Assembly (NCBI GenBank): GCA_016936355.1 | Contig: JAFGYB010000001.1 | Location: forward strand, 1 to 64,000 | Source of the DNA: Bacteroidales bacterium | GTDB lineage: Bacteria; Bacteroidota; Bacteroidia; Bacteroidales; F082 | Direction of reading: 5' to 3' | DNA: 64,000 nucleotides | Shown: positions 46,399 to 54,688 of the stretch, piece after piece | How positions within the stretch are numbered: the first letter of the stretch is position 1 | Layout: every line of letters begins with the position of its first letter | Position numbers and translations under genes: made by a program | Notes under the pieces: model-generated | Database searches by the model: none | Told to the model about the DNA's origin: nothing | The model's input: the letters and a program-made list of their open reading frames with translations, nothing else

Positions 46399-47613
46399 TT
46401 ATTTTTTCAGCATGTTCTGAACTTCTTTCAGGCTGCCGTCGTTCGGGGCAGGCTTCAGATTCAGTATTTTTGCCATCAAAGGATATACGTCTACGTTTCT
46501 GAAAGTAGGAGCATGGTAGTCCTTTTTGAAGGCCGGGCCGGCAGCATAAAATATAGCATGCATGTCCCGGTCGGCGTTGTCGTACCCATGGGTTCCCTTT
46601 TCGGTTCCAACAGCCCACGACCAGTATAAACTCCACCCCGGATCAGCAACCAGAGTCAGATCCAGCGTTCGGGGATTCTGTCCGTAGTGCAATCGTTCGG
46701 GCAGACTGTCATGCTTCCATACCTGCAGGTGGTGAACTTTCTTAAGAGCTGCATACACTTTTTCAAGCTTGCCTGGTTTTACTCCCAGGTTGTAAATGGG
46801 GTTGTTCCCTGTAATATGACTCAGATCTGCAGTATCAATATATTTATCGATAATGATGTTCCTTTCCGGCGACAACGTCTGCATTCCATGGTCGGAGGTG
46901 ATGATGAAATTGATATTCTTAAAATTGGGTAGTCGTCTCATGGCGGTAAAGAACTGGCCCAGCCAGCTATCCAATTGTTCCACCATTTGTTTTGTTTCCG
47001 GAGAATGAGGGCCGAAATGATGACCCGTACCGTCCGGTTCGGGATAATACCACATGATCAGATGAGGGCGGACTTTTGCGGGAAGCGACAACCAGTCATA
47101 TACACTATCGATTCTTGATGTAAAAGGAAGTTTCTGGTTGTACCGGTACCACTTTTCAGGATGCATGTTTTGGATGTTGGCTTCGGAGCCTACCCAAAAC
47201 AGAATGGCATTTCGAACGCCCTGTTTAGTGGCTGTGTTCCAAATGGGTTCACCCCCGTAAAAGGATCCGTCCCGTACTGCTTTGCGATCACTGACACTGT
47301 ATGATCTCTTTGTCGTCGGATCATAAAAACTATTCATGACAATGCCGTGATGGTCGGGGTAGAGCCCGGTTGCCAGCGTGTAATGATTGGGGAATGTCTT
47401 GGACGGGAAGGAGGGAATCATCTCAGCGAAAACACCTGCCTTTTGCAATGAGTCCAGTACCGGAGTGTTATAAGTCTGTGGGTAATCCCAACGGAATCCA
47501 TCGAGAGACAATACAACCAGATAAGGTTTGGTATCGGCTTGTTTCTTATTTATAAACGTGCATCCAGATGCAAACAAAGAAACAGTAATGAGTGCAAGAA
47601 GTAACTTTTTCAT
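46399..47613 (-). CDS. Ectonucleotide pyrophosphatase/phosphodiesterase family lipoprotein
   Basis: 404 residues, alkaline-phosphatase superfamily. The export signal ends at a likely lipid Cys18 (FASGC). The nucleophile is Thr73 in PSKTFPNHYTL, with Asn76; two-zinc ligands are in SLDGFRWDY, YYPEPDGTGHHFGP, TSDHGMQ and GTHGYDN. NPP enzymes split nucleotides or phospho-diesters outside the cytosol. It could help salvage nucleotide cofactors such as FAD, since two TonB receptors lie just upstream, but that link is only suggestive. A strong terminator separates it from the receptor gene. Confidence 0.92.
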   Translation of the reverse strand: MKKLLLALITVSLFASGCTFINKKQADTKPYLVVLSLDGFRWDYPQTYNTPVLDSLQKAGVFAEMIPSFPSKTFPNHYTLATGLYPDHHGIVMNSFYDPTTKRSYSVSDRKAVRDGSFYGGEPIWNTATKQGVRNAILFWVGSEANIQNMHPEKWYRYNQKLPFTSRIDSVYDWLSLPAKVRPHLIMWYYPEPDGTGHHFGPHSPETKQMVEQLDSWLGQFFTAMRRLPNFKNINFIITSDHGMQTLSPERNIIIDKYIDTADLSHITGNNPIYNLGVKPGKLEKVYAALKKVHHLQVWKHDSLPERLHYGQNPRTLDLTLVADPGWSLYWSWAVGTEKGTHGYDNADRDMHAIFYAAGPAFKKDYHAPTFRNVDVYPLMAKILNLKPAPNDGSLKEVQNMLKK

Positions 47614-47640
47614 AGAAGCAATATTGAGTTATAAAAATAA

Positions 47641-47672
47641 AAAAGGGAGTTGATAGAACACAACTCCCTTTT
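47641..47672 (-). terminator. Rho-independent terminator of the first TonB receptor gene
   Basis: A perfect 12-bp stem (47641-47652 with 47661-47672) and 8-nt loop, followed on the minus strand by TTATTTTTAT. It lies 18 nt after the receptor stop. Confidence 0.9.
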
Positions 47673-47690
47673 GAAATCTATGAAATTGGT

Positions 47691-50222
47691 TTAGAAGTTA
47701 ACCTTCAAAGAGAAGTTCATTGTTCTTCCCCAACTCCAGTATCCGTATTTAAATACGTTAGCAGTACCGTCGAATTTATCCTGTGCCTGAACCAAAGTGA
47801 TTTTATTGGTTACGTTTTCAACATTCCAGTTAAACAAAGCGGGCATACCAGCCAGTTTGAAATGCCATCCTAAACGCATATTCAACATTCCGTAATCGGG
47901 TAAGCGCCATGCTTGTTGCGTATTGAGCTTGTTGTTACGGTTAGCAGGTGTTAAATCTGAATACAGGTTGGTGTAGTACAGGTAGTTGAAGCCAAGATCC
48001 AAGCTTTTTGCAATTTTTACTTTTCCGAACAAACCGTAGGAAGTCTGAGGTTGCTGACCTACTCTTAAGTTTTTAGTGTAGAGGTAAGCAGTACCTTCTT
48101 CAGCATGGGTTTGGTCATTGTAAATGGTAGCGGCAACATCGTTGGAATAGATCCATTTACCGAAGTTGGCCATACCTCCCAGGTTCAACCAGTCAGTTAC
48201 CTGATAATGGGCTTCCAATTCAATACCTGAGTTGACCTGTTGCAGGTCAGCAATGTAGGCATTGTGCTGAGCGTTGTTGGCATCAAAGTAGCTGGCAATC
48301 ATGTTGATGTGACCCCAAACGGTATAGTAAGCATCGGCTCTGAAAGTGAAACGGGGTGAAATGTAGTTATAACCGATTTCGCCGGCTGTAACCGTTTCGT
48401 TTTTCAGATTGTTGTTTACGTCATTAACATAGTTAAGGAACATGTATTCAAAGAAAGGTACACGTGAGTAGTAACCTGTATTGATGAAGATGTTACTTCT
48501 GTCTGAAAGGTTGTAGTTGGCACCCAGTTTTACGTTGTAACCGGCCAGTGAAAGCACTTTACTTTTAGCAGCAGATTGAGCAGGGTAGTAGGAGTAGTGA
48601 TCAACTCTGTAAGCCCAGGTGTTGGATGCTGTACCGGTGAGGAAAGCATTGAAGGCACCGTGGGTGTATTTCAACTGTGCAAACAGTCCACCATAAGTTA
48701 CGTGTCCATCATCCCAATAGGCAACTTTATCACCTACACGGCGGATACCGTAAACGCGGTCTACATAATAGTCACCACCCAGCAGGTTCCGAACTTCACG
48801 GTAGTGTTCGCCTACATAATGACGGTAGTCAATACCGGCCATCAAATTAAAGGAATCACCTAATTTGTAGGTTAAAGTGGACAGCAGTCCCCACCATTGG
48901 TGGTTGTTTACTGAGTTACGGATGATTGATGTTGAACGAGCCTGTGTCGTTGAATAGGCTGAATCAATATTGGCAGCATTTGCGTCTACTGTTTTAATCC
49001 AGTTAATCTGACCGTAGGATGTGTTGGAGGTATAAGCTCCCAAAGGGCCAGAACCACCGCCTTTACCAAATGAGTAGTACAGCGAGGTAGCCAAGTGAGC
49101 TTTGTCACTCAGTTTGGAATACCAGTTCAAAGCCATCTGAGGTTTGTTGTAGTAGTTTACACGAACATTAAGCTGTTCGCCACCGAGCCATCCCCAGTTA
49201 GAGTTATATCTCGGGCCGTATTTGTCAAATTCAGACTGTGTTTCCATGTATACTCTTTGTCCGTGTTGCTGAGGAGCACCAAAAGCTGTAAATACCAATT
49301 GGTTGTTTTTATTGATTTCCTGTGAAACGGAGAAGAAGAAGGACCAGGCTTTTACCCAGGTTGCATCAACCCATTCAGTACCTGAAGTGTGTGAACCGGA
49401 GAATGTGATAGCAGTTCCTGTTTTCAGTTTACCGGTTGACAGTGTCAGCATTTGTTTGTACAGACCAAAATCAGACATTCCAACGGAGAAGGAACCTCCC
49501 TTTTGCATGTCAGTAGTTTTGGTAACGATGTTTACAGTACCCCCAACTGAGTTAATAGCCAGTTTTGAAGCACCCAAACCACGCTGAATCTGAATGGTAC
49601 GGGTTACGTCAGCCAGACCAGCCCAGTCGGACCAGTATTGCCAACCGTTTTCCATGTCATTCACCGGAATACCGTTGATAAGGAAGGCAATGTTTTGCTG
49701 TTGGAAACCGCGGATATTCATCTGAGAGTCACCAAAACCACCACCTGAACGGGTAGCATACACATTAGGTGTAGTGTTCATAATCTGAGGAAATTCCTGT
49801 GTTCCCAAATTAGCTGAGATGTCTTGTGAACTGATGGTCGACACAGCAACCGGAGTTTCTCTGTTTACAGCAATGTTGGCCAACACGTTTACTTCGTGCA
49901 AACCAATAGCGTCAGAAGATAAGTTCACCGTTCCCAAATCAACAGTCTGACCGTTTTTAACTGTGACTTCTTTTGTTATAGATACGTAACCTACATAGCT
50001 GAATTTCAATTTTTGAACGCCAGCAGGCACCTGAAAAGAGAAACTACCATCCAGGCTGGTGGTTACACCAGTAGTAGTTCCATCAACAACCACGGTAGCA
50101 CCCACAAGTGTTTCGTGGCTTTTGGCGTCTTTTACAACACCTTTCACAGTACCCTGAGCAAATACAGCACCTGCAAAAAGAATGCTGAGCATCAGGGTCA
50201 TAAGTAATTTTGTTCGTCTCAT
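47691..50222 (-). CDS. TonB-dependent outer-membrane receptor, carboxypeptidase-like N-terminus
   Basis: 843 residues. Signal peptide MRRTKLLMTLMLSILFAGAVFA, then a carboxypeptidase-regulatory-like domain (GTVKGVVKDAKSHETLVGATVVVDG, about 22-105), the plug (PNVYATRSGGGFGDSQMNIRGFQQQNIAFLINGIPVNDMENG...GGTVNIVTK) and a 22-strand barrel ending in MNFSLKVNF. It imports an unknown ligand using TonB energy. It is a clear paralogue of the next receptor (shared NGIP-N-MENG, FGAPQQHGQR versus LGSPQHHGQR), but no riboswitch precedes it. It has its own -7 box. Confidence 0.94.
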   Translation of the reverse strand: MRRTKLLMTLMLSILFAGAVFAQGTVKGVVKDAKSHETLVGATVVVDGTTTGVTTSLDGSFSFQVPAGVQKLKFSYVGYVSITKEVTVKNGQTVDLGTVNLSSDAIGLHEVNVLANIAVNRETPVAVSTISSQDISANLGTQEFPQIMNTTPNVYATRSGGGFGDSQMNIRGFQQQNIAFLINGIPVNDMENGWQYWSDWAGLADVTRTIQIQRGLGASKLAINSVGGTVNIVTKTTDMQKGGSFSVGMSDFGLYKQMLTLSTGKLKTGTAITFSGSHTSGTEWVDATWVKAWSFFFSVSQEINKNNQLVFTAFGAPQQHGQRVYMETQSEFDKYGPRYNSNWGWLGGEQLNVRVNYYNKPQMALNWYSKLSDKAHLATSLYYSFGKGGGSGPLGAYTSNTSYGQINWIKTVDANAANIDSAYSTTQARSTSIIRNSVNNHQWWGLLSTLTYKLGDSFNLMAGIDYRHYVGEHYREVRNLLGGDYYVDRVYGIRRVGDKVAYWDDGHVTYGGLFAQLKYTHGAFNAFLTGTASNTWAYRVDHYSYYPAQSAAKSKVLSLAGYNVKLGANYNLSDRSNIFINTGYYSRVPFFEYMFLNYVNDVNNNLKNETVTAGEIGYNYISPRFTFRADAYYTVWGHINMIASYFDANNAQHNAYIADLQQVNSGIELEAHYQVTDWLNLGGMANFGKWIYSNDVAATIYNDQTHAEEGTAYLYTKNLRVGQQPQTSYGLFGKVKIAKSLDLGFNYLYYTNLYSDLTPANRNNKLNTQQAWRLPDYGMLNMRLGWHFKLAGMPALFNWNVENVTNKITLVQAQDKFDGTANVFKYGYWSWGRTMNFSLKVNF

Positions 50223-50267
50223 AAAACAATAATTAATTTAACAATTTGGTTTCTTGTTTTTCTGCGG

Positions 50268-50275
50268 CAAATATA
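50268..50275 (-). promoter_or_regulatory. -7 promoter box of the first TonB receptor gene
   Basis: TATATTTG on the minus strand matches TAnnTTTG, 45 nt before the ATG. Confidence 0.5.
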
Positions 50276-50370
50276 TTCATTCACCTACCTCATTGTATTA
50301 AGTAAATATTAATTGAAGCGAACCTTTCAACAGTTTGTAGTGGAAAATTGAATAAAAAATTGAAAAACAG

Positions 50371-50390
50371 AATCTTAAGATGTTAAGATT
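50371..50390 (-). terminator. Possible terminator of the second TonB receptor transcript
   Basis: AATCTTAA-GATG-TTAAGATT is a perfect inverted repeat, followed on the minus strand by CTGTTTTTCAATTTTTT. It lies 140 nt after the receptor stop. The stem is AT-rich, so a regulatory dyad is an alternative. Confidence 0.4.
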
Positions 50391-50529
50391 TACTAATTAT
50401 TGTTAATAAAATTTAGAAAAAAGACACACTTCAGGGAGAAAAAAAGCCAATTTTAAAGAAAAAACGTCTATAAAAACGGGTTTTTGGATTATAATATTCG
50501 TCGTTCATTGAGCTTGCTTTTCTGTACTT

Positions 50530-53100
50530 TCAGAAATAAAGTTTCAACAGGATATTGAAATTGGTTCCGAAGGACCAGAATCCACGGAAACTGTTCAAAT
50601 CACTTGTACTTCCATCCAATCCTGAGACTATATGAATGGTATTCAGGAGATTGTATCCGTTTACTTGTAACAAGGCAGGAATTTTTGAAATACTGAAGGG
50701 GATTGATGCATAGGCGTTCAGTGTGCCATACGATGGGAAACGGTAGGGTTGGCTTAGGTTCATAGGGTTATTTCTGGACAAGGGGTCAAAATCAGCATAG
50801 AGTTTATTGTAAAAGAGGTATTCAACCTTTAAGCTAAACCGGTTGAACCATCGGGTATCGGCAAAGATTCCGACTTGTCGCTGGGCGGTTCCGCCCACAT
50901 ACAATCCTTTTGCATATACATTGATGGTGTCGGTAACCACATTATTGTTATTGATTAATGTAGCCTGTACATTGTTTAACCAACGGTAGTCTCCGAATGA
51001 AAACAAAGCCCCTACTTTAATTTTGTCGGAAAAAGCGTAGTTGATTTTGCCTTCAATGCCTTTGTGTAACGAATTCAATCCATTGATCATTGATCTGGAT
51101 TGTTGATTGTTAGTCAGTTGAACGTATTGATCGCTTAGGAGGGAAACATTATCCCAGCGCGTATAGTAGGCTGTAATGGCTCCTTCCAGACGATTGCCTG
51201 TAAACCGATAACCGATTTCCATGGTTTTAACAATTTCATTCTGAAGATTTTGAACCGGTACGTTTGTGTAGTTTCCGAAAACAAAAGTAAAGAAGGGTGC
51301 CTTTGAGATGTAGGCTGCATTGAAATAGATCTGACTCACCGGTGATAATTGAACATTCAGTCCGATTCGGAAATCAAACCCCGGCTTTTTAACTACCATA
51401 CTTTTTTGATGGGTGATGTAGTTATACCGATCAATTCTTTGGTACCAGTGATTGTTGGCTCCCAATGCAGCATAAGCTTTAATTTGTTCGTTGTCAAACA
51501 CGAGTCGGGAATAAGCGTTCAATTGCTGAATGATGGAATTGTTGTCCACTTTAATAATGTCACCAACTGTTTTGATCTGATTTCTGTCTGCCACACCACT
51601 TAGCGACCAACCGTAATCTTCAATATAGAATTTACCCCCCAACAGGTTTGAAATTTGCTGCCGCAGGTAGGAATTTAAATAGCGATAGTATACTCCACCC
51701 GTAAACGTGAAATGCTTGTCGAGTTTTTGTTTGTAAGTACTCATGAAACCACCGGTAATGAATGTTGACAGGTAGTTGGTCCCTACCCGGAGTGAATAGC
51801 CGGTAACGGTATCTCCATTAGCTAAAATATAGGGTGTTTGGTTGGTCGCATTCATTGAATAAATTCTATTCCAGTCGATCTGTCCCGACGCGGTTCTGAA
51901 TTCAAAAATGGATGGGGCATAGTTGAAACTGTCGGACCACTTTCCGCCTCCGTTGCCGTAGCTAATAAAAACTGAATTGGAGAGATGTTTGTTTTGACTG
52001 ATGGTGAGGTCGTGGTTGATACTTAGGAAGGGCTTATGGTAAAAATTTTCAGAGGCATTCATCAAGTGTCCGTCCAGGCCCCCCCAGTCTTTGTTGTATT
52101 TAATGCCGTGGAGTTGAACTTCTTCATTGGAAAGCCTGATGGTTCTTTGCCCGTGGTGTTGAGGAGAGCCCAACAGCGTAATATTGATGTGGTTATTTTT
52201 ATTGATTTGTTTGTTGGCTGAAAAGAAATAGGAAAAGCCTCTGACATAGGTGGCATCCACATAGCCCGGCCCCTGGAAATAGGAACCCAGAAAACTGAGT
52301 TTCCAGCCGTTTTTTGTCTTTCCGCTGTTCAGGGTTAGTGTAAGTTTACTGTTCCCGTAATCGGTGAACTGATAGCTGAATGTTCCGCCTTTCGGACGGT
52401 GGTTGTTTCGGGTAATGATGTTGATGCTTCCTCCCACAGCATCGGTGGCCATATTGGCCAGCCCTGGCCCCTGTTGTACCTGTATTTCTGCAGCCGCATC
52501 ATTCAGCCCCAGCCAGTTGCTCCAGTAGACTAATCCGTTTTCCATGCCATTGATGGGAATTCCGTTGAGCAACAACCCCACATTGTTTTGTTTAAACCCC
52601 CGGATACTGACTGCTGCATCTCCGCTGCCTCCACCTTCCCGGATACTGAAAACACTGGGAACAGATTGTAAAGCCAGGGGTAAGGGCCGATCTCCCAGTT
52701 GATTTCGTACGGTTCTTGAATTTAATGTGGTTACGTTTACAGGATCTCTTGGGCTTTGTGCCAAACCGGAAGTAATGTTGACTTCATTCAACCGGTAGGA
52801 TCGGGGAATGAGGTCAATGGTGCCCAGATCGGTTTTTTTTCCTTTGGCAGTGAACGAGACAATCTTGTTTTGGTATCCAATGGTTTTAATGGTTATATAT
52901 GCTTTATTCTCAGGGGTACTGAACTGGAAATATCCACTGCTGTCACTGACGGTCCCTGTTCTGAGATTGTCAATCATAATCTGGGCAAGCGCTACAGGCT
53001 GATGACTGCTTTGATCTACCAGTCGGCCCATAATTAGATTTTGTGAAAAAACAGTGAAGTGAAAAATAACAACCAACAGTGTGAGAAAACTCCTTTTCAT
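50530..53100 (-). CDS. TonB-dependent receptor under FMN riboswitch control, predicted flavin importer
   Basis: 856 residues. Signal peptide MKRSFLTLLVVIFHFTVFSQ, carboxypeptidase-regulatory-like domain (IMGRLVDQSSHQPVALAQIMID, about 22-105), plug (SVFSIREGGGSGDAAVSIRGFKQNNVGLLLNGIPINGMENG...GGSINIITR) and an outer-membrane barrel ending in FNILLKLYF. A complete FMN riboswitch with its own promoter lies in its leader (53217-53349), and no other gene intervenes. Since FMN riboswitches control riboflavin synthesis and uptake, the predicted ligand is riboflavin, FMN or FAD. The barrel family alone does not show the ligand. TonB, ExbB and ExbD are not in the window. Confidence 0.93.
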   Translation of the reverse strand: MKRSFLTLLVVIFHFTVFSQNLIMGRLVDQSSHQPVALAQIMIDNLRTGTVSDSSGYFQFSTPENKAYITIKTIGYQNKIVSFTAKGKKTDLGTIDLIPRSYRLNEVNITSGLAQSPRDPVNVTTLNSRTVRNQLGDRPLPLALQSVPSVFSIREGGGSGDAAVSIRGFKQNNVGLLLNGIPINGMENGLVYWSNWLGLNDAAAEIQVQQGPGLANMATDAVGGSINIITRNNHRPKGGTFSYQFTDYGNSKLTLTLNSGKTKNGWKLSFLGSYFQGPGYVDATYVRGFSYFFSANKQINKNNHINITLLGSPQHHGQRTIRLSNEEVQLHGIKYNKDWGGLDGHLMNASENFYHKPFLSINHDLTISQNKHLSNSVFISYGNGGGKWSDSFNYAPSIFEFRTASGQIDWNRIYSMNATNQTPYILANGDTVTGYSLRVGTNYLSTFITGGFMSTYKQKLDKHFTFTGGVYYRYLNSYLRQQISNLLGGKFYIEDYGWSLSGVADRNQIKTVGDIIKVDNNSIIQQLNAYSRLVFDNEQIKAYAALGANNHWYQRIDRYNYITHQKSMVVKKPGFDFRIGLNVQLSPVSQIYFNAAYISKAPFFTFVFGNYTNVPVQNLQNEIVKTMEIGYRFTGNRLEGAITAYYTRWDNVSLLSDQYVQLTNNQQSRSMINGLNSLHKGIEGKINYAFSDKIKVGALFSFGDYRWLNNVQATLINNNNVVTDTINVYAKGLYVGGTAQRQVGIFADTRWFNRFSLKVEYLFYNKLYADFDPLSRNNPMNLSQPYRFPSYGTLNAYASIPFSISKIPALLQVNGYNLLNTIHIVSGLDGSTSDLNSFRGFWSFGTNFNILLKLYF

Positions 53101-53216
53101 AAACTTGTATTTTTTGATAAAACCCTAAAGACAATCAGGGCAAAAGGAGTATACATACTCATTGACCACATAACCCCACGGCAGGAATGCCCGCTATAGA
53201 TCAAGCCAATGAATTA

Positions 53217-53349
53217 ATTCTTCTCCCATCCAGACTGTTACTGTCGGCTTCCGGATTTCACGGAATCAGTCCCGATCTCTCGGGAGTCGCGGGCTTTAAC
53301 CGCCGGTCGGGAATTCTTGTCGATGACAAGGCACCCTGCCCTGAAGAAT
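53217..53349 (-). ncRNA. FMN riboswitch (RFN element)
   Basis: On the minus strand the conserved RFN blocks appear in order: AGGGCAGGGTG, GAATTCCCGACCGGCGGT, AGCCCGCGA, GTGAAATCCGG, GCCGACAGT and AGTCTGGATGGGAGAAG. The closing P1 stem is ATTCTTC (53349-53343) with GAAGAAT (53223-53217). The aptamer is 133 nt and begins where the promoter predicts transcription to start. It is 116 nt upstream of the TonB receptor ATG. The expression platform contains a short hairpin near 53120-53140 (CCCT/AGGG, then TTTT) that could be a weak terminator; whether control is by termination or translation is not resolved. Binding of FMN should lower receptor expression. Confidence 0.95.
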
Positions 53350-53356
53350 GTCGGTG

Positions 53357-53386
53357 CAAAAATATTCTAATCTGCCAAATCCCCAA
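53357..53386 (-). promoter_or_regulatory. Full promoter of the FMN riboswitch-receptor transcript
   Basis: On the minus strand TTG (53386-53384), exactly 19 nt, then TATTTTTG (53364-53357). The start point would fall near 53350, at the first base of the riboswitch P1 stem. Confidence 0.8.
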
Positions 53387-53442
53387 CAGAATCAGGCAAT
53401 CTTTTTTATGAATTCAGTGAAATACTTATTCAGATTAAATGA

Positions 53443-54594
53443 CTAATGCAGGAAATAGGCCAGACCAACCCCGATAAAGGTAGCTACGGCATAGCCCAGT
53501 GTTCCACATAAAATAGCAGGTATTACCAGTGACTTCCATCTTCTGCCAACAGCCATGGCAGCAGCTGTTGTGGGCCCGCCCATATTGGCATTGGATGCAA
53601 TCACAATCTCAGCAATATCCAGTTTGAACAATTTTCCGACACCCAGAATGAAGATGAGATGGACCAGTAGGATGAGTCCCGCAAAGAAAAAGAGCATCGG
53701 GCCTACTTTTAGCACAACCAAGATATTGGCGCTGGCACCAATGGCTGCAAAAAAGATTTGCATGAAAAAGGACCCGATCATATCGGCTCCTTTAATACGA
53801 TTCATTTGTTTTGGAAAGATACTGGCAATAAGAATAATCAATACGGTGATGATAAGGATGGCACTCCCTTTTATGGCAACCACATCCTGGAGGAAAAATC
53901 CAACAGCGGCAATGATCAGACCTATACTGAGTGACATGCCCATATCCAGCAATCCCGGGTTCTCATTGATCTCATCCATGGAAAGTTCTGATGCTTCCAG
54001 TTTTTCGGCTTCTTCCTGGTGGTTGTTTTTGAAGTGTTTTTTCAAAAATCCCATGGAAGGCAGCGCAAACAGTACAAGAAAATACAAAGTCATCACCAGG
54101 TTGTCAGCAGCAACACCGGCAGTAAGTAAATCTCCCGAATGCAGTTGCAGAGCCTGTGAACTGGCAACATAGTTCATGGATCCGCCAATATATGTGGAGC
54201 AAAAGATCCCGGCCAGTTTCCAACCTTCTTCACCCAGCGGAATGGTCTTGAAAGCAATGATTGTACCCACTACCGTTCCCACAGCACCAATCCCGAAAGC
54301 AATGAGGGTAGGGCCGGCCTCTTTTATTATTCTGCGGAGGTTGGCCCTGAACAAGAGCAACGGCACAGCCAAAGGAACCAGGTAAGCCCACACGAGATCA
54401 TAGGTGTCAGATTTACTCGGAATGATGGTGAAATTGGACAGAAGGAAAGTGAATAATATACTGATGACAACACCTGACACTTTTTTCCCCCAGCGGGTAT
54501 GCTGTTCTGCCCAGATGCCAAAAGTGGCCCCAAAAACTAAAACAGCCCAAAGAATCCAATGCTGGTCAGGTCGAATGAGTGAATGTACTTCCAT
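53443..54594 (-). CDS. DUF819 family integral membrane protein
   Basis: 383 residues with about ten transmembrane segments, in two similar halves joined by a charged cytoplasmic linker (KKHFKNNHQEEAEKLEASELSMDEINENP). Motifs FCSTYIGGSMNYVA, AADNLVMTLYF and SNANMGGPTTAAAMA are typical of DUF819, a transporter-like family of unknown substrate. It sits upstream of the riboswitch promoter on the same strand and has its own -7 box. A functional link with the flavin receptor is possible but unsupported. Confidence 0.9.
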   Translation of the reverse strand: MEVHSLIRPDQHWILWAVLVFGATFGIWAEQHTRWGKKVSGVVISILFTFLLSNFTIIPSKSDTYDLVWAYLVPLAVPLLLFRANLRRIIKEAGPTLIAFGIGAVGTVVGTIIAFKTIPLGEEGWKLAGIFCSTYIGGSMNYVASSQALQLHSGDLLTAGVAADNLVMTLYFLVLFALPSMGFLKKHFKNNHQEEAEKLEASELSMDEINENPGLLDMGMSLSIGLIIAAVGFFLQDVVAIKGSAILIITVLIILIASIFPKQMNRIKGADMIGSFFMQIFFAAIGASANILVVLKVGPMLFFFAGLILLVHLIFILGVGKLFKLDIAEIVIASNANMGGPTTAAAMAVGRRWKSLVIPAILCGTLGYAVATFIGVGLAYFLH

Positions 54595-54610
54595 TTGGTT
54601 TTTTGGGAAG

Positions 54611-54618
54611 CAAATGTA
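54611..54618 (-). promoter_or_regulatory. -7 promoter box of the DUF819 gene
   Basis: TACATTTG on the minus strand matches TAnnTTTG, 16 nt before the ATG. Confidence 0.45.
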
Positions 54619-54664
54619 GGGAATTCTTCAGAATTGTTTTTTCAGCCAATTGACGCAGAAACAA

Positions 54665-54688
54665 ACAGCCGGTTATTGAGCCGGCTGT
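54665..54688 (-). terminator. Terminator overlapping the trxB stop codon
   Basis: An 8-bp stem (ACAGCCGG with CCGGCTGT) whose 8-nt loop contains the trxB stop codon (54673-54675), followed on the minus strand by TTGTTTCTG. The last sense codons of trxB form one arm. Confidence 0.65.

Larger units (their letters stand above)
50223..50529. other. AT-rich intergenic region between the two TonB receptor genes
   Basis: 307 nt without a gene. It holds the -7 box of the downstream receptor (50268-50275) and an 8-4-8 inverted repeat (50371-50390). No riboswitch-like conserved sequence is visible here, unlike upstream of the second receptor. Confidence 0.7.
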
